This document shows positions 33,666-44,443 of a DNA stretch of 64,000 nucleotides, in pieces. Location: positions 128,226-192,225 of the forward strand of contig NZ_VKDF01000001.1 of the NCBI RefSeq assembly GCF_007096355.1, read 5' to 3'. The translations under genes were made by a program, and so were the position numbers. How positions within the stretch are numbered: the first letter of the stretch is position 1; each line of letters starts with the position of its first letter. This stretch comes from Paracoccus sp. M683. GTDB lineage: Bacteria; Pseudomonadota; Alphaproteobacteria; Rhodobacterales; Rhodobacteraceae. Below the pieces are notes generated by a model. It did not search any database, was not told where the DNA came from, and saw nothing but the letters and a program-made list of their open reading frames with translations.

Positions 33666-35348
33666 ATGGCAATCACCTCTGCCAACCAGCTTGAACTGCT
33701 GCAAACCGCCGAGGCCGTCGCCCGCGAAAAGATGATCGAGCCCGAGCTGGTCATCGAGGCGATGGAAGACAGCCTCGCGCGCGCCGCCAAGTCGCGTTAC
33801 GGCGCCGAGATGGACATCCGCGTCAAGATCGACCGCAAGACCGGCAATGCCACCTTCACCCGCGTCCGCACCGTCGTGGACGAGGAAGAAGTCGAGAATT
33901 ACCAGGCGCAGTTCACGCCGCAGCAGGCGAAGCCCTATTTCGAAAAATCGCGTGATCCGGCCAGCTTCTGGACCCGCGAAGGCGAAAAGGTCGAGGAATT
34001 CGCCGGCCTGCCCCTGGTTGGCGACGTGTTTCAGGAACAGGTGCCCCCGGTCGAACTGGGCCGCATCGCCGCGCAATCTGCCAAGCAGGTCATTTTGCAG
34101 CGCGTCCGCGAGGCCGAGCGTGACCGCCAATACGAAGAATTCAAGGACCGCGCCGGCACGATCATCAATGGTGTGGTGAAGCGCGAGGAATATGGCAACA
34201 TCATCGTCGATGTGGGCCGTGGCGAAGCGATCCTGCGCCGCAACGAAAAGATCGGCCGCGAAAGCTATCGCCCGAACGACCGCATCCGGGCCTATGTCAA
34301 GGATGTGCGCCGCGAGGCCCGTGGCCCGCAGATCTTCCTGTCGCGCACCGATCCGCAGTTCATGGCCGAGCTGTTCAAGATGGAAGTGCCGGAAATCTAT
34401 GACGGCGTGATCGACATCAAGGCCGTTGCCCGCGATCCCGGCAGCCGCGCCAAGATCGCCGTGATTTCCTATGACAACTCGATCGACCCCGTGGGTGCCT
34501 GCGTCGGTATGCGCGGCAGCCGCGTGCAGGCCGTTGTCGGCGAATTGCAGGGCGAAAAGATCGACATCATTCCGTGGAATGACGATCAGGCCACCTTCCT
34601 GGTGAACGCGCTGCAACCGGCCGAGGTCACCAAGGTCGTCTTTGACGAAGATTCGACCAGCATCGAGGTCGTCGTGCCGGATGAACAGCTGTCGCTGGCC
34701 ATCGGTCGTCGCGGCCAGAACGTGCGTCTGGCCAGCCAGCTGACCGGCCTGGATATCGACATCCTGACCGAGGAAGAGGAATCCAAGCGCCGTCAGGCCG
34801 AGTTCAACGAACGCACCCAGCTGTTCATGAACAAGCTGGACCTGGACGAATTCTTCGCTCAGCTTCTGGTTGCCGAGGGCTTTACCAATCTGGAAGAGGT
34901 GGCTTACGTCGATCAGGACGAGCTGCTGTCGATAGAGGGCGTGGACGAAGATACGGCCGACGAATTGCAGGCCCGCGCCCGCGACGTGCTGGAGGCCGCG
35001 AACCGCGCCGCGCTGGAAAATGCCCGCGCGCTTGGTGCCGAAGACAGCCTTATTGAATTCGAGGGGCTGACTCCCCAGATGGTCGAGGCACTGGCCAAGG
35101 ACGGCGTCAAGACGCTGGAAGACTTTGCCACCTGTGCCGATTGGGAACTGGCCGGCGGCTGGACGACGGTTGACGGACAGCGCGTCAAGGATGATGGCTT
35201 GCTTGAACCCTTTGACGTGTCGCTTGAAGAAGCGCAAACCATGATCATGACTGCCCGCGTCATGCTGGGCTGGGTTGACCCCACCGAACTGGAACCGAAG
35301 GAAGAACCCGAGACCGAAGGCGAAACCAGCGCGGAGGCCGGGGCTTAA
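33666..35348 (+). CDS. nusA: Transcription termination/antitermination factor NusA
   Basis: RNA-polymerase-associated factor of 560 residues. Order of domains: N-terminal RNAP-binding region ([20 protein letters not shown]), S1 domain ([20 protein letters not shown]), KH1 ([20 protein letters not shown]), KH2 ([20 protein letters not shown]), then two acidic helix-hairpin-helix repeats and an acidic tail. GAAGGAGT lies 5 bases before ATG 33666; a GTG at 33663 touches the rimP stop. Part of the rimP-nusA-rnpM-infB operon. Confidence 0.98.
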   Translation: MAITSANQLELLQTAEAVAREKMIEPELVIEAMEDSLARAAKSRYGAEMDIRVKIDRKTGNATFTRVRTVVDEEEVENYQAQFTPQQAKPYFEKSRDPASFWTREGEKVEEFAGLPLVGDVFQEQVPPVELGRIAAQSAKQVILQRVREAERDRQYEEFKDRAGTIINGVVKREEYGNIIVDVGRGEAILRRNEKIGRESYRPNDRIRAYVKDVRREARGPQIFLSRTDPQFMAELFKMEVPEIYDGVIDIKAVARDPGSRAKIAVISYDNSIDPVGACVGMRGSRVQAVVGELQGEKIDIIPWNDDQATFLVNALQPAEVTKVVFDEDSTSIEVVVPDEQLSLAIGRRGQNVRLASQLTGLDIDILTEEEESKRRQAEFNERTQLFMNKLDLDEFFAQLLVAEGFTNLEEVAYVDQDELLSIEGVDEDTADELQARARDVLEAANRAALENARALGAEDSLIEFEGLTPQMVEALAKDGVKTLEDFATCADWELAGGWTTVDGQRVKDDGLLEPFDVSLEEAQTMIMTARVMLGWVDPTELEPKEEPETEGETSAEAGA

Positions 35349-35367
35349 CGCCTCGGGTTCCTGAACG

Positions 35368-36000
35368 ATGAGCCGCGGGGGCCGGGACAAGGACCGCGAC
35401 GCGCCAAGCGAACGGCGCTGCGTCGTCACCGGCGAGGTTCAGCCAAAACGGGGTCTGGTCCGCTTTGTCGCGGGACCGGACGGTGTGGTCGTGCCGGATC
35501 TGGCCGAGAAGCTGCCGGGTCGCGGGATCTGGGTCACGGCCAGTCGGGCCGAGATCGACAAGGCCGTCCGAAAGGGGCTGTTTGCCCGCGGGCTTAAGGC
35601 CCCGGTCAAGGCTCCCGAAGATCTGGCCGACCAGGTCGAAGATGGCCTGGCGCGGCGCGTGGTGGAACTGGTGTCGCTGTCGCGCAAGGCAGGCGATGCA
35701 ATTGCCGGGTTCGAAAAGGTCAAAGGTGCTTTGGCCGCCGGACGGGTCAAGGTTCTGCTGCAAGCCAGCGACGGCTCGGAGCGCGGCAAGGGAAAGCTGT
35801 GGACACCCGAGGGAGGCCGCTGGTTCGGCTGCCTGACGGCGTCAGAATTGGGTTTGTCCTTCGGTCGTGAACATGTCATACACGGCGCGCTTGCGCCAGG
35901 TGGGCTGACCGACAGGATTATCAAGGATGCGGGCAGGCTGACCGGCCTGCGCGAGCATGACGGCGGATCCGCCGCCGGAAAGGATTTGGACGCGAGATGA
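35368..36000 (+). CDS. RNA-binding protein of the YlxR/RnpM family with L7Ae-like C-terminus
   Basis: Protein of 210 residues encoded between nusA and infB, as in most bacteria. The N-terminal DUF448 domain is [20 protein letters not shown] and [20 protein letters not shown]. The second half, [20 protein letters not shown] and [20 protein letters not shown], is the ribosomal L7Ae-like fold fused in alphaproteobacteria. YlxR homologues bind RNase P RNA or influence transcription. Its TGA overlaps the infB ATG (ATGA), so it is translationally coupled to IF-2. Confidence 0.92.
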   Translation: MSRGGRDKDRDAPSERRCVVTGEVQPKRGLVRFVAGPDGVVVPDLAEKLPGRGIWVTASRAEIDKAVRKGLFARGLKAPVKAPEDLADQVEDGLARRVVELVSLSRKAGDAIAGFEKVKGALAAGRVKVLLQASDGSERGKGKLWTPEGGRWFGCLTASELGLSFGREHVIHGALAPGGLTDRIIKDAGRLTGLREHDGGSAAGKDLDAR

Positions 36001-38546
36001 GCGATAAAGACGGTAAGAAGCCATTGGGCCTTGGTGGCGGGCGTTCGGGTCAGGTGAAGCAGAGCTTCAGCCATGGCCGCACCAAAAGCGTGGTTGTCGA
36101 AACCAAGCGCAAGCGCGTCGTGGTGCCCAAGCCCGGCGCACCTGCAACGGATACCAGTACCGCGACCTCTCAGGCCGTGGCCCGTGCGGCTGCCAGCGCC
36201 TCCAAGCGCCCCGCCGGCATTTCCGATGCCGAGATGGAGCGCCGCCTGAAGGCCCTTGCCGCCGCCAAGGCGCGCGAGGTCGAGGAAGCTGCCGCCCGCG
36301 CCGCCGAGGAAAAGGCCCGCGAGGAAGAACGCGAACGCCGCCGTGCCGAAGCCGAGGCCAAGGAACGCGAGGACCGCGAGCGCGAAGAGGCGCTGAAGGC
36401 CAAGGAACAGGAAGACGCCCGCCGCGCCGAAGAGGCCGAACTGCGCAAGCAGAAGAAGGCCGAGGTGCGCAAACCCGCCACCCCGGAAAAGCCGGCACCT
36501 GCCGACCAGGCCTCGGTCGAGGCCGTCGCCGCACGCGCCGAGGCGAAGGGTGTCTCGGCCAGCGGGCCGCGCAAATCGGACCGCGACCGGTCCGATCGCG
36601 GCGCCGATCGCGCCGCTGACAGCCGTGGCCGCACCGAGCGTGACAACCGCCGCGGCGGCAAGCTGACGCTGAACGACGCGCTGGCTGGTGGCGAAGGCGG
36701 CCGTCAGCGGTCGCTGGCCGCGATGAAGCGCAAGCAGGAACGTGCCAAGCAAAAGGCGATGGGCATGTCGGCCCGCGCCGAAAAGCAGGTGCGCGACGTT
36801 CAGCTGCCGGAAACCATCGTGGTGCAGGAACTGGCCAACCGCATGGCCGAACGCGCCTCGGATGTGGTCAAGTCGCTGATGCAGATGGGCATGATGGTTT
36901 CGGCCAATCAGGCCATCGACGCCGACACCGCCGAACTGGTGATCGAGGAATTCGGCCACCACGCCGTTCGCGTCAGCGATTCGGACGTGGAACAGGTGAT
37001 CCACACGGTCGAGGACAAGTCGGAAGACCTGGAATCGCGCCCGCCGATCATCACCATCATGGGCCATGTCGACCACGGCAAGACCAGCCTTCTGGACGCG
37101 ATCCGTCACGCGAATGTCGTGTCGGGCGAGGCCGGCGGCATCACCCAGCATATCGGTGCCTATCAGGTGAAAACCGAAAGCGGGGCGTTGCTGACCTTCC
37201 TCGATACGCCGGGCCACGCGGCCTTTACCTCGATGCGCGCGCGCGGCGCGAACGTGACCGATATCGTCGTGCTGGTCGTGGCCGCCGATGACGCGGTCAT
37301 GCCGCAGACGGTCGAGGCGATCAACCACGCCAAGGCCGCCAAGGTGCCGATGATCGTGGCGATCAACAAGGTCGACAAGCCCGATGCGAATCCGCAAAAG
37401 GTTCGCACCGACCTGTTGCAGCACGAGGTCGTGGTCGAGGCGATGTCCGGCGAAGTGCAGGATGTGGAGGTTTCGGCCAAGACCGGTCAGGGTCTGGATC
37501 AGCTGCTGGAAGCCATCGCGCTGCAAGCCGAGATTCTGGAACTGAAGGCCAACCCGAATCGCGCCGCCCAAGGCGCCGTGATCGAGGCGCAGCTGGATGT
37601 TGGCCGTGGCCCCGTCGCCACCGTCCTGGTTCAGAACGGCACGCTGAAGCGCGGCGACATCTTTGTCGTCGGCGAACAGTGGGGCAAGGTTCGCGCGCTG
37701 ATCAACGACAAGGGCGACCGCGTCGACGAAGCCGGCCCCTCGGTCCCGGTCGAGGTTCTGGGCCTGAATGGCACGCCCGAGGCCGGCGACGTGCTGAACG
37801 TGGTCGAAACCGAGGCGCAGGCCCGCGAGATCGCGGATTACCGCATCCAGGCAGCCAAGGACAAACGTGCGGCGGCTGGTGCGGCGGTGACGCTGGATCA
37901 GATGCTGGCCAAGGCCAAGGCCGATGAAACCGTTGCCGAACTGCCCGTGGTGGTGAAGGCCGACGTGCAGGGCTCGGCCGAGGCGATCGTTCAGGCGCTG
38001 GAAAAGGTCGGCAATGACGAGGTACGCGTGCGCGTGCTGCATTACGGCGTCGGCGCAATCACCGAATCCGATATCGGTCTGGCCGAGGCCAGCCAGGCCC
38101 CCGTCATCGGCTTCAACGTTCGTGCCAATGCACCTGCGCGCAATGCCGCCAACCAGAAGGGGGTCGAGATCCGCTATTACTCGATCATCTATGATCTGGT
38201 GGACGACATCAAAGCCGCCGCATCGGGCCTGCTGTCGGCCGAGGTCCGCGAAAACTTCATCGGCTATGCCGAGATCCGCGAAGTCTTCAAGGTCACCGGC
38301 GTTGGCAAGGTCGCGGGCTGTCTGGTCACCGAAGGCGTTGCCCGCCGCTCGGCCGGTGTTCGCCTGCTGCGCGACAACGTTGTGATCCACGAAGGCACGC
38401 TGAAAACGCTGAAGCGCTTCAAGGACGAGGTCAAGGAAGTGCAATCCGGTCAGGAATGCGGCATGGCCTTTGAAAATTATGACGACATCCGCGTGGGCGA
38501 CGTCATCGAGATCTTTGAACGCGAAGAGGTCGAGCGTCAGCTGTAA
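35997..38546 (+). CDS. infB: Translation initiation factor IF-2
   Basis: GTPase of 849 residues that delivers initiator tRNA. The N-terminus is followed by a long charged helical stretch (residues ~70-160, rich in Glu, Arg and Ala), as in alphaproteobacterial IF-2. The G domain shows [40 protein letters not shown] and [14 protein letters not shown], with [12 protein letters not shown] as the G5 loop. Domains II-IV with the fMet-tRNA-binding C2 domain complete it. The ATG overlaps the preceding stop, and a strong terminator follows. Confidence 0.98.
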   Translation: MSDKDGKKPLGLGGGRSGQVKQSFSHGRTKSVVVETKRKRVVVPKPGAPATDTSTATSQAVARAAASASKRPAGISDAEMERRLKALAAAKAREVEEAAARAAEEKAREEERERRRAEAEAKEREDREREEALKAKEQEDARRAEEAELRKQKKAEVRKPATPEKPAPADQASVEAVAARAEAKGVSASGPRKSDRDRSDRGADRAADSRGRTERDNRRGGKLTLNDALAGGEGGRQRSLAAMKRKQERAKQKAMGMSARAEKQVRDVQLPETIVVQELANRMAERASDVVKSLMQMGMMVSANQAIDADTAELVIEEFGHHAVRVSDSDVEQVIHTVEDKSEDLESRPPIITIMGHVDHGKTSLLDAIRHANVVSGEAGGITQHIGAYQVKTESGALLTFLDTPGHAAFTSMRARGANVTDIVVLVVAADDAVMPQTVEAINHAKAAKVPMIVAINKVDKPDANPQKVRTDLLQHEVVVEAMSGEVQDVEVSAKTGQGLDQLLEAIALQAEILELKANPNRAAQGAVIEAQLDVGRGPVATVLVQNGTLKRGDIFVVGEQWGKVRALINDKGDRVDEAGPSVPVEVLGLNGTPEAGDVLNVVETEAQAREIADYRIQAAKDKRAAAGAAVTLDQMLAKAKADETVAELPVVVKADVQGSAEAIVQALEKVGNDEVRVRVLHYGVGAITESDIGLAEASQAPVIGFNVRANAPARNAANQKGVEIRYYSIIYDLVDDIKAAASGLLSAEVRENFIGYAEIREVFKVTGVGKVAGCLVTEGVARRSAGVRLLRDNVVIHEGTLKTLKRFKDEVKEVQSGQECGMAFENYDDIRVGDVIEIFEREEVERQL

Positions 38547-38574
38547 AGCTGGCGTCTCGCCTTCCCGAAAAGCA

Positions 38575-38602
38575 GAAAGGGCGCCCTCCCCGGCGCCCTT
38601 TC
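38575..38602 (+). terminator. Terminator of the rimP-infB operon
   Basis: Perfect 11-base-pair stem GAAAGGGCGCC / GGCGCCCTTTC with a 6-base loop, followed by AGATTTTAAAA, 28 bases after the infB stop. Likely intrinsic terminator. Confidence 0.88.
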
Positions 38603-38638
38603 AGATTTTAAAACGTGTAAAACTCAAGGATTTATGTC

Positions 38639-38657
38639 AGCCGGTGTCAGACCGGCT
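38639..38657 (-). terminator. Hairpin at the end of the small gene
   Basis: AGCCGGT / ACCGGCT with a 5-base loop that contains the stop codon of the 40-residue gene on the minus strand. It may act as a 3' stabilising hairpin or weak terminator; there is no long T-run. Confidence 0.5.
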
Positions 38658-38769
38658 TGCCGACATAAAGTTTGTCGCCGACGCGAACGGCGATCATGCC
38701 GTTGGCGTCCTTACGCTCAAACAATCCCTGGACTGAAATACAGCTACCGATCGTGATCGTGCGAATCAT
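38647..38769 (-). CDS. Conserved-looking 40-residue protein
   Basis: Small minus-strand gene convergent with infB. It begins MIRTITIGSCISVQGLFERK, continues with DANGMIAVRVGDKLYVGKPV and then stops (TGA). The even, beta-rich pattern with GSCISVQG and RVGDKLYVGKPV looks like a genuine folded mini-protein and not a chance frame. An in-frame ATG at 38775 would add two residues. Shine-Dalgarno is weak. The surrounding 38.6-38.9 kb is AT-rich relative to the window, consistent with promoter DNA upstream. I recall similar short proteins in Rhodobacterales but cannot name a function. Confidence 0.65.
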   Translation of the reverse strand: MIRTITIGSCISVQGLFERKDANGMIAVRVGDKLYVGKPV

Positions 38770-38896
38770 GTCCATACCATCTTGTTCAATTCAAGGTATG
38801 AGCACAGTGCCGTGACTCTCGTTAAACAGGAATGAACAATCCGTACCAGAATCGTGCCAAGTTAACTTTTTCGGCAGGTTCCGGTTTAGTGTTGCA

Positions 38897-39295
38897 TTAA
38901 AGCCACATACGGATCTGGGGGATCAGCGGGATGTCGGCGGGCGGCATCGGATAGTCGGCCAGCTTTTCGGCGCGAACCCAGGCCAGCCCCTGCCCTTCGC
39001 GCGGCTGGACGATGCCATCCCACTTGCGGCATGCGAACAGCGGCATCAGCAGGTGGAAATCGTCATAGCTGTGGCTGGCGAAAGCCATGGGCGCCAGACA
39101 GGATTGCCAGGTCTCGATCCCCAATTCCTCATGCAACTCGCGGATCAGCGCGGCCTCGGGGGTTTCGCCCGTCTCGACCTTGCCGCCGGGAAACTCCCAC
39201 AGGCCGGCCAGCGACTTGCCCTGCGGGCGCTGCGCCAGAAGCACCCGCCCGTCAGGGTCGATCAGCAGAACGGCGGCGACCAGAACGATCTTCAC
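38897..39295 (-). CDS. mutT: 8-oxo-dGTP diphosphatase MutT
   Basis: Nudix hydrolase of 132 residues that removes 8-oxo-dGTP. The Nudix box is GGKVETGETPEAALIRELHE with ELGI following; other segments are VLLAQRPQGKSLAGLWEFPG and GLAWVRAEKLADYPMPPADI. The GTG at 39295 is taken as start because it overlaps the argJ stop (GTGA), indicating coupling. An upstream ATG at 39349 lies inside argJ and would add an unusual tail. It forms an operon with argJ. Confidence 0.92.
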   Translation of the reverse strand: MKIVLVAAVLLIDPDGRVLLAQRPQGKSLAGLWEFPGGKVETGETPEAALIRELHEELGIETWQSCLAPMAFASHSYDDFHLLMPLFACRKWDGIVQPREGQGLAWVRAEKLADYPMPPADIPLIPQIRMWL

Positions 39296-40644
39296 GACCG
39301 GTAATCGGCGTTGATGTCGATATATCGGTGGGTCAGATCGCAGGTCCACATGGTCTGCGACGCCTCGCCCAGCCCCAGATCCACGGCGACGATCAGTTCC
39401 TGACGCTTCATATAGATGCTGGCCTTGGTCTCGTCGTAATCCGGGTCGCGCCAGCCATCACGGGCCAGCACCATATCACCGAAACGGATGGTCAGCTTGT
39501 CGCGGTCCGCCCGTGCGCCCGACTTGCCCACGGCCATGACGATGCGGCCCCAATTGGCATCCTCGCCAGCAATGGCGGTCTTGACCAGCGGCGAATTGGC
39601 GATGGCGCTGGCAACCTTGCGGGCATCGGCGCGCGAGGCCGCGCCCGTCACCTGCACCTCGACGAATTTCGTCGCCCCCTCGCCGTCGCGCACCACCTGC
39701 TTGGCCAGATCCAGCATTACCGCATCCAGCGCCTGTGCAAAGGCGCGCCCGGCATCCGAGGCCGCGCGGGCGATCGGCTTGGCGGCCGAGCGCCCGGTCG
39801 CCGCCAGAATCAGCGCATCCGAGGTCGAGGTATCGCTGTCCACCGTGATCGCGTTGAACGTGCCATCGACACGCGCCGACAGCATCTTTTGCAGCAGTTC
39901 CGGCTCGATCGCGGCATCGGTGAAGATATAGACCAGCATCGTCGCCATGTCCGGCGCGATCATGCCGGATCCCTTGGCTATGCCGGCAATGCGAATCGGC
40001 CCGCCCTCGCCCTCGATCTCGGCCGAGGCACCCTTGGGAAAGGTATCGGTGGTCATGATCGCATGGGCAGCACCTGCCACGCCCGCCGGATCCAGGCCGG
40101 CGGCAAGCTGGTCGATGACGGCGGTGATCCGGTTGGCCGGCAGCGGCTCGCCGATCACGCCGGTGGACGAGGAAAACACCCGCTCCTGCGGGACGCCCAG
40201 CTTCTCCGCGACCGCGCCGGTCACGTCATCCACCGCGCGCTGGCCAAGCGCGCCGGTGAAGGCATTGGCATTGCCGGAATTGACGATGATCGCCGCCCCG
40301 CGCTGCGTCTTTTGCGGGCGCAGCAGTTTGGCCTGGCAGTCCAGCACACTGGCCGCCCGCGTGGCCGAGCGCGTGAACACCCCGGCGATCGACGATCCCG
40401 GCGCGATCCGTATCAGCGTCACATCGGTTCGACCCTGATATTTGATCCCGGCCGAGGCGCTGGCGAACTCGACCCCCTCGATGACCGGAAGATCAGGGAA
40501 ATGGGCCGGTGCCAGCGGCGAGACGTGACGCGCCGCCGCTGTCTTGATCTCGGCCATCTCGGCCTTGACCTTCTTCACCTTGTCGGACTTCTGCACCTTC
40601 TTGCCGAGCTTTTCCTTATCGGTTTTCTTCTTGTCCTTGGCCAT
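39292..40644 (-). CDS. argJ: Bifunctional ornithine acetyltransferase / N-acetylglutamate synthase
   Basis: Arginine biosynthesis enzyme that transfers acetyl from N-acetylornithine to glutamate. The 450-residue precursor has VNSGNANAFTGALGQRAVDD, SSTGVIGEPLPANRI and the autocleavage site GIAKGSGMIAPDMATMLVYI, where the Thr in MATML becomes the new N-terminal nucleophile. The first ~38 residues are an unusual Lys-rich stretch (MAKDKKKTDKEKLGKKVQKS and so on) before the normal VSPLAPAHFPDLPVIEGVEF. GGAG lies 7 bases before ATG 40644; ATG 40557 with AAGG upstream would give the ordinary length. Its stop overlaps mutT. Confidence 0.95.
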   Translation of the reverse strand: MAKDKKKTDKEKLGKKVQKSDKVKKVKAEMAEIKTAAARHVSPLAPAHFPDLPVIEGVEFASASAGIKYQGRTDVTLIRIAPGSSIAGVFTRSATRAASVLDCQAKLLRPQKTQRGAAIIVNSGNANAFTGALGQRAVDDVTGAVAEKLGVPQERVFSSSTGVIGEPLPANRITAVIDQLAAGLDPAGVAGAAHAIMTTDTFPKGASAEIEGEGGPIRIAGIAKGSGMIAPDMATMLVYIFTDAAIEPELLQKMLSARVDGTFNAITVDSDTSTSDALILAATGRSAAKPIARAASDAGRAFAQALDAVMLDLAKQVVRDGEGATKFVEVQVTGAASRADARKVASAIANSPLVKTAIAGEDANWGRIVMAVGKSGARADRDKLTIRFGDMVLARDGWRDPDYDETKASIYMKRQELIVAVDLGLGEASQTMWTCDLTHRYIDINADYRS

Positions 40645-40692
40645 GGCGTGCTCCGTCAGGGGTGAATGTGGGGATCAGATCAACAACCCAAA

Positions 40693-41532
40693 TCAGCGCA
40701 CGTCAAGCAGCGCCGTGTCATCCAGCAGGGCGGGATCAAGGCCTTCGGTCTTTTCGACCTCGGCACCGCCGGCCAGACGCTCGATCTCGGCATCGACGCG
40801 GTCGCGGCGCACCTGCGTCACCAGCTGTTCGCGAACCTCGGCCAGTTCCGGCGGCTGGACCACGCGGGTGTCGTTCAGCTTGATGACATGCCAGCCGAAC
40901 TCGGTCTGCACCGGATCCGAGATCTGGTCTTTCTCAAGCGCCTTCACCGCATCGGCAAAGGGCGCCACCATCTGTTCGGCTGCGAACCATCCGAGATCGC
41001 CCTTGTTCGGGCCCGACGGCCCGGTCGAGCGCTGCTCGGCCAGGGTGCCGAAATCGGCGCCGCCATCCAGTTCAGCCTTGATTTCCTTGGCCTCGTCCTC
41101 GGTCTCGACCAGGATATGCGCGGCGGAATATTCGGTCTGGGCCTCGGCATCGCCGAAATACTGCTGATAGGCGGCCTGAATCTCGTCATCGGTGGGCTCG
41201 GTTTCCGCAACCGTCTCCAGCGCGGCACTGGCCAGATAGGCCCGGCGCTGCAATTCCAGATTGGCGCGATCGGCGGCATCCAGCGCATCGTCCTTGGCCG
41301 AGGCAACGGCGGTCTGGCGGACCAGCTGATCCAGCATCATGTCCCAGGTCGCGGCATCAGGGGCGGTGCGCTGGCCCTGCTCGGCCATGCGCTGACGCAT
41401 GACGATCATCTCGCCCAGGGTGATCTCGGTTCCGTTGACGGTGGCGACCACGGTGTCGGCATCCTGTGCAAGGGCGGGGGCGCACTGCACGGCAAGCGCG
41501 AACAGGGCGGTAGTTACGGTGCGTTTCAGCAT
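40693..41532 (-). CDS. Exported parvulin-type peptidyl-prolyl isomerase
   Basis: Periplasmic folding catalyst of 279 residues with signal peptide MLKRTVTTALFALAVQCAPA, then LAQDADTVVATVNGTEITLG. The parvulin domain covers TEYSAAHILVETEDEAKEIK, DFGTLAEQRSTGPSGPNKGD, LGWFAAEQMVAPFADAVKAL and FGWHVIKLNDTRVV. The N-terminal SurA-like helical part precedes it. AAAGGAT lies 6 bases before the ATG at 41532. It is divergent from secA and upstream of argJ-mutT, a widespread Rhodobacterales order linking it to protein export. Confidence 0.93.
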   Translation of the reverse strand: MLKRTVTTALFALAVQCAPALAQDADTVVATVNGTEITLGEMIVMRQRMAEQGQRTAPDAATWDMMLDQLVRQTAVASAKDDALDAADRANLELQRRAYLASAALETVAETEPTDDEIQAAYQQYFGDAEAQTEYSAAHILVETEDEAKEIKAELDGGADFGTLAEQRSTGPSGPNKGDLGWFAAEQMVAPFADAVKALEKDQISDPVQTEFGWHVIKLNDTRVVQPPELAEVREQLVTQVRRDRVDAEIERLAGGAEVEKTEGLDPALLDDTALLDVR

Positions 41533-41584
41533 AGGAAATCCTTTGTCGGACAGGCCATTCCCGGCCTTACCAGGGCCGGCGGCG

Positions 41585-41613
41585 TTGACAGTCAGGCGGG
41601 GCGCGCATACATC
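41585..41613 (+). promoter_or_regulatory. Candidate secA promoter
   Basis: Consensus -35 TTGACA, a 17-base spacer and TACATC as a moderate -10, about 120 bases upstream of the secA start in the spacer divergent from the parvulin gene. The -35 is perfect; the -10 is weak. Confidence 0.4.
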
Positions 41614-41731
41614 CGGCGCAACCAAGAAAGGCGCACCCGCCGCTTTTCGTTCCGGCCCCTGATACGGCAAGGCGGAGGGTGCGGGCAAGTGGCCCTCCGG
41701 CCGCGCGCTTTCCCAAAGCTGTGAAGGTAAC

Positions 41732-44428
41732 ATGATCGGCAATCTGGCGAAGATGGTCTTTGGCACCCCCAATGACCGCAAGGTGAAATCGGTTCGGCCG
41801 CTGGTCGCGCGCGTCAACGCGCTTGAAGACGAGGCCAAGGCCCGCACGGACGATCAGCTGATCGAGGCCACGCGCGCCCTTCAGGCCCGTGCCAAGGGTG
41901 GCGAGTCGCTGGACGCGCTGCTGCCCGAAGCTTTCGCAAACTGCCGCGAAGGCGCGCGCCGCGCGCTTGGCCTGCGCGCCTTTGACGTGCAGCTGATGGG
42001 CGGGATCTTCCTGCATCAGGGCAACATCGCGGAAATGAAGACCGGCGAGGGCAAGACCCTTGTGGCCACCTTTCCCGCCTATCTGAACGCGCTGACGGGC
42101 AAGCCCGTGCATGTGGTGACGGTCAACGACTATCTGGCCAAGCGGGACGCGGAATGGATGGGCAAGGTCTTTGCCCAGCTGGGCATGACCACCGGCGCCG
42201 TCTATCCCTATCAGCCCGAGGCCGAGAAGCGCGCCGCTTATCAGGCCGATGTGACCTATTCGACGAATAACGAACTGGGCTTTGACTATCTGCGCGACAA
42301 CATGAAGGGCAGCATCGAGGAAATGGTCCAGCGTGGCCATTACTTCGCCATCGTGGACGAGGTCGACAGCATCCTGATCGACGAGGCACGGACACCGCTG
42401 ATCATTTCGGGCCCCAGCCAGGACCGCAGCGAATTGTATCGCACGCTGGACGGCTTTATCCCCAAACTGTCGGCCGAAGATTTCAAGCTGGACGAAAAGA
42501 CCCGCAACGCCACCTTCACCGAAGAGGGCAACGAGCGGATGGAACAGCTGCTGACCGCAGCCCGCATCCTGCCCGAGGGGCAGACGCTGTATGATCCCGA
42601 ATCGACGACCATCGTGCATCACGCCAACCAGGCCCTGCGCGCGCACAAGCTGTTCCAGAAGGATCAGCAATACATCGTCCGCGATGACGAAATCGTGCTG
42701 ATCGACGAATTTACGGGCCGGATGATGAAGGGCCGCCGCCTGTCCGACGGTCTGCATCAGGCCATCGAGGCCAAGGAAGGCGTTTCGATCCAGCCTGAAA
42801 ACGTGACGCTGGCCAGCGTCACCTTCCAGAACTATTTCCGCCTTTATGACCGCTTGGGCGGCATGACCGGCACCGCCGCCACCGAGGCCGAGGAATTTGC
42901 CGAGATCTACAAGCTGGGCGTGGTGGAAATCCCGACCAACCGCCCGGTGCAGCGGATCGACGAACATGACCGCGTCTATCGCACCGCAGGCGAGAAATAT
43001 GCCGCCGTGATCGAGGCGATCCAGGAAGGCCATGCCAAGGGCCAGCCCATTCTGGTCGGCACCACCAGCATCGAGAAATCGGAAATGCTGTCGCAGATGC
43101 TGACCCAGGCCGGCATCGCCCATAACGTCCTGAACGCCCGCCAGCACGAGGCCGAGGCCCAGATCGTCGCCGATGCCGGCAAGCCCGGCGCAGTCACCAT
43201 CGCCACCAACATGGCCGGTCGCGGCACCGATATCCAGCTGGGCGGCAATGTCGAGATGAAGGTGATGGAGGCGCTGCGCGCCGATCCCGAGGCCCATCCC
43301 GATCAGTTGCGCGAACGGATCGAGGCCGAACACGCCAGCGACAAGCAGAACGTGCTGGATTCGGGCGGGCTGTTCGTTCTGGCCACCGAGCGCCACGAAT
43401 CGCGCCGCATCGACAACCAGTTGCGCGGCCGCTCGGGCCGTCAGGGCGATCCGGGGCGGTCGCTGTTCTTCCTGTCGCTGGAAGATGACCTGATGCGCAT
43501 CTTCGGTTCCGAACGTCTGGATTCGGTGCTGTCCAAGCTGGGCATGAAGGAAGGCGAGGCGATCATTCACCCCTGGGTGAACAAGTCGCTGGAACGCGCG
43601 CAAGCCAAGGTCGAGGGTCGCAACTTCGACATCCGCAAGCAATTGCTGAAATTCGACGATGTAATGAACGACCAGCGCAAGGCCGTCTTTGGCCAGCGCC
43701 GCGAGATCATGGAGACCGACGAGGTCGAGGAAATCGCCGCCGACATGCGCCATCAGCTGATCGACGATCTGGTCGAGGAATATCTGCCGGCGAAATCCTA
43801 TGCCGATCAGTGGGATGTGGATGGGCTGACCAAGGCCACGCGGGAAAAGCTGAACATGAATCTGCCCATCGCCGAATGGGCCGACGAAGAAGGCGTCGAC
43901 CAGGAAGCGATGGCCGAGCGTATCGAACAGGCCACCGATACCTATATGGCGGAAAAAACCGCCGCCTTCGGTCCCGAGAACATGCGCCAGATCGAAAAGC
44001 AGGTGCTGTTGCAGATGATCGACGGCAAATGGCGCGAACATCTGGTGACGCTGGAACATCTGCGCAGCGTCGTGGGCTTCCGCGGCTATGCGCAGCGCGA
44101 CCCGCTGTCGGAATACAAGACCGAGGCCTTCCAGCTGTTCGAAACCCTTCTGGATGGCTTGCGCGGCGACGTGACGCAGCGGCTGGCTCAGATTCGGCCG
44201 CTGACCGACGAGGAACGTCAGGACATGCTGCGCCAGATGGCCGAACAGCAGCGCGCCACGCAGGAAAGCGCGACCCCCAGCCACGAAGAGGCCGAGGGCG
44301 GCGAAGCCACGGCCCATGCGCCGGGCTTTGTGGAAAGCGACCCGACGACCTGGGGCAATCCGGGGCGCAACGACGCCTGCCCCTGCGGTTCGGGCAAGAA
44401 GTTCAAGCATTGCCACGGCGCCCTGTGA
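41732..44428 (+). CDS. secA: Preprotein translocase ATPase SecA
   Basis: Motor of the Sec pathway, 898 residues. Walker A is [24 protein letters not shown]-type box [15 protein letters not shown], second nucleotide-binding fold [13 protein letters not shown] with [11 protein letters not shown], and the preprotein cross-linking and helical scaffold domains follow. The C-terminus carries [17 protein letters not shown], the zinc site that binds SecB. Length and motif order are normal. GAAGG lies 4 bases before the ATG. Confidence 0.99.
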   Translation: MIGNLAKMVFGTPNDRKVKSVRPLVARVNALEDEAKARTDDQLIEATRALQARAKGGESLDALLPEAFANCREGARRALGLRAFDVQLMGGIFLHQGNIAEMKTGEGKTLVATFPAYLNALTGKPVHVVTVNDYLAKRDAEWMGKVFAQLGMTTGAVYPYQPEAEKRAAYQADVTYSTNNELGFDYLRDNMKGSIEEMVQRGHYFAIVDEVDSILIDEARTPLIISGPSQDRSELYRTLDGFIPKLSAEDFKLDEKTRNATFTEEGNERMEQLLTAARILPEGQTLYDPESTTIVHHANQALRAHKLFQKDQQYIVRDDEIVLIDEFTGRMMKGRRLSDGLHQAIEAKEGVSIQPENVTLASVTFQNYFRLYDRLGGMTGTAATEAEEFAEIYKLGVVEIPTNRPVQRIDEHDRVYRTAGEKYAAVIEAIQEGHAKGQPILVGTTSIEKSEMLSQMLTQAGIAHNVLNARQHEAEAQIVADAGKPGAVTIATNMAGRGTDIQLGGNVEMKVMEALRADPEAHPDQLRERIEAEHASDKQNVLDSGGLFVLATERHESRRIDNQLRGRSGRQGDPGRSLFFLSLEDDLMRIFGSERLDSVLSKLGMKEGEAIIHPWVNKSLERAQAKVEGRNFDIRKQLLKFDDVMNDQRKAVFGQRREIMETDEVEEIAADMRHQLIDDLVEEYLPAKSYADQWDVDGLTKATREKLNMNLPIAEWADEEGVDQEAMAERIEQATDTYMAEKTAAFGPENMRQIEKQVLLQMIDGKWREHLVTLEHLRSVVGFRGYAQRDPLSEYKTEAFQLFETLLDGLRGDVTQRLAQIRPLTDEERQDMLRQMAEQQRATQESATPSHEEAEGGEATAHAPGFVESDPTTWGNPGRNDACPCGSGKKFKHCHGAL

Positions 44429-44443
44429 CGCGGCTGTTGCCTG

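Noticed and set aside
33648..35429. A minus-strand frame of about 590 codons opposite nusA
   Set aside because: Same reason: NusA domains are complete on the plus strand and the reverse translation matches no family.
35439..38444. A minus-strand frame of about 1000 codons opposite infB and rnpM
   Set aside because: Antisense to clearly identified genes, with low-complexity composition mirroring GC-rich codons.
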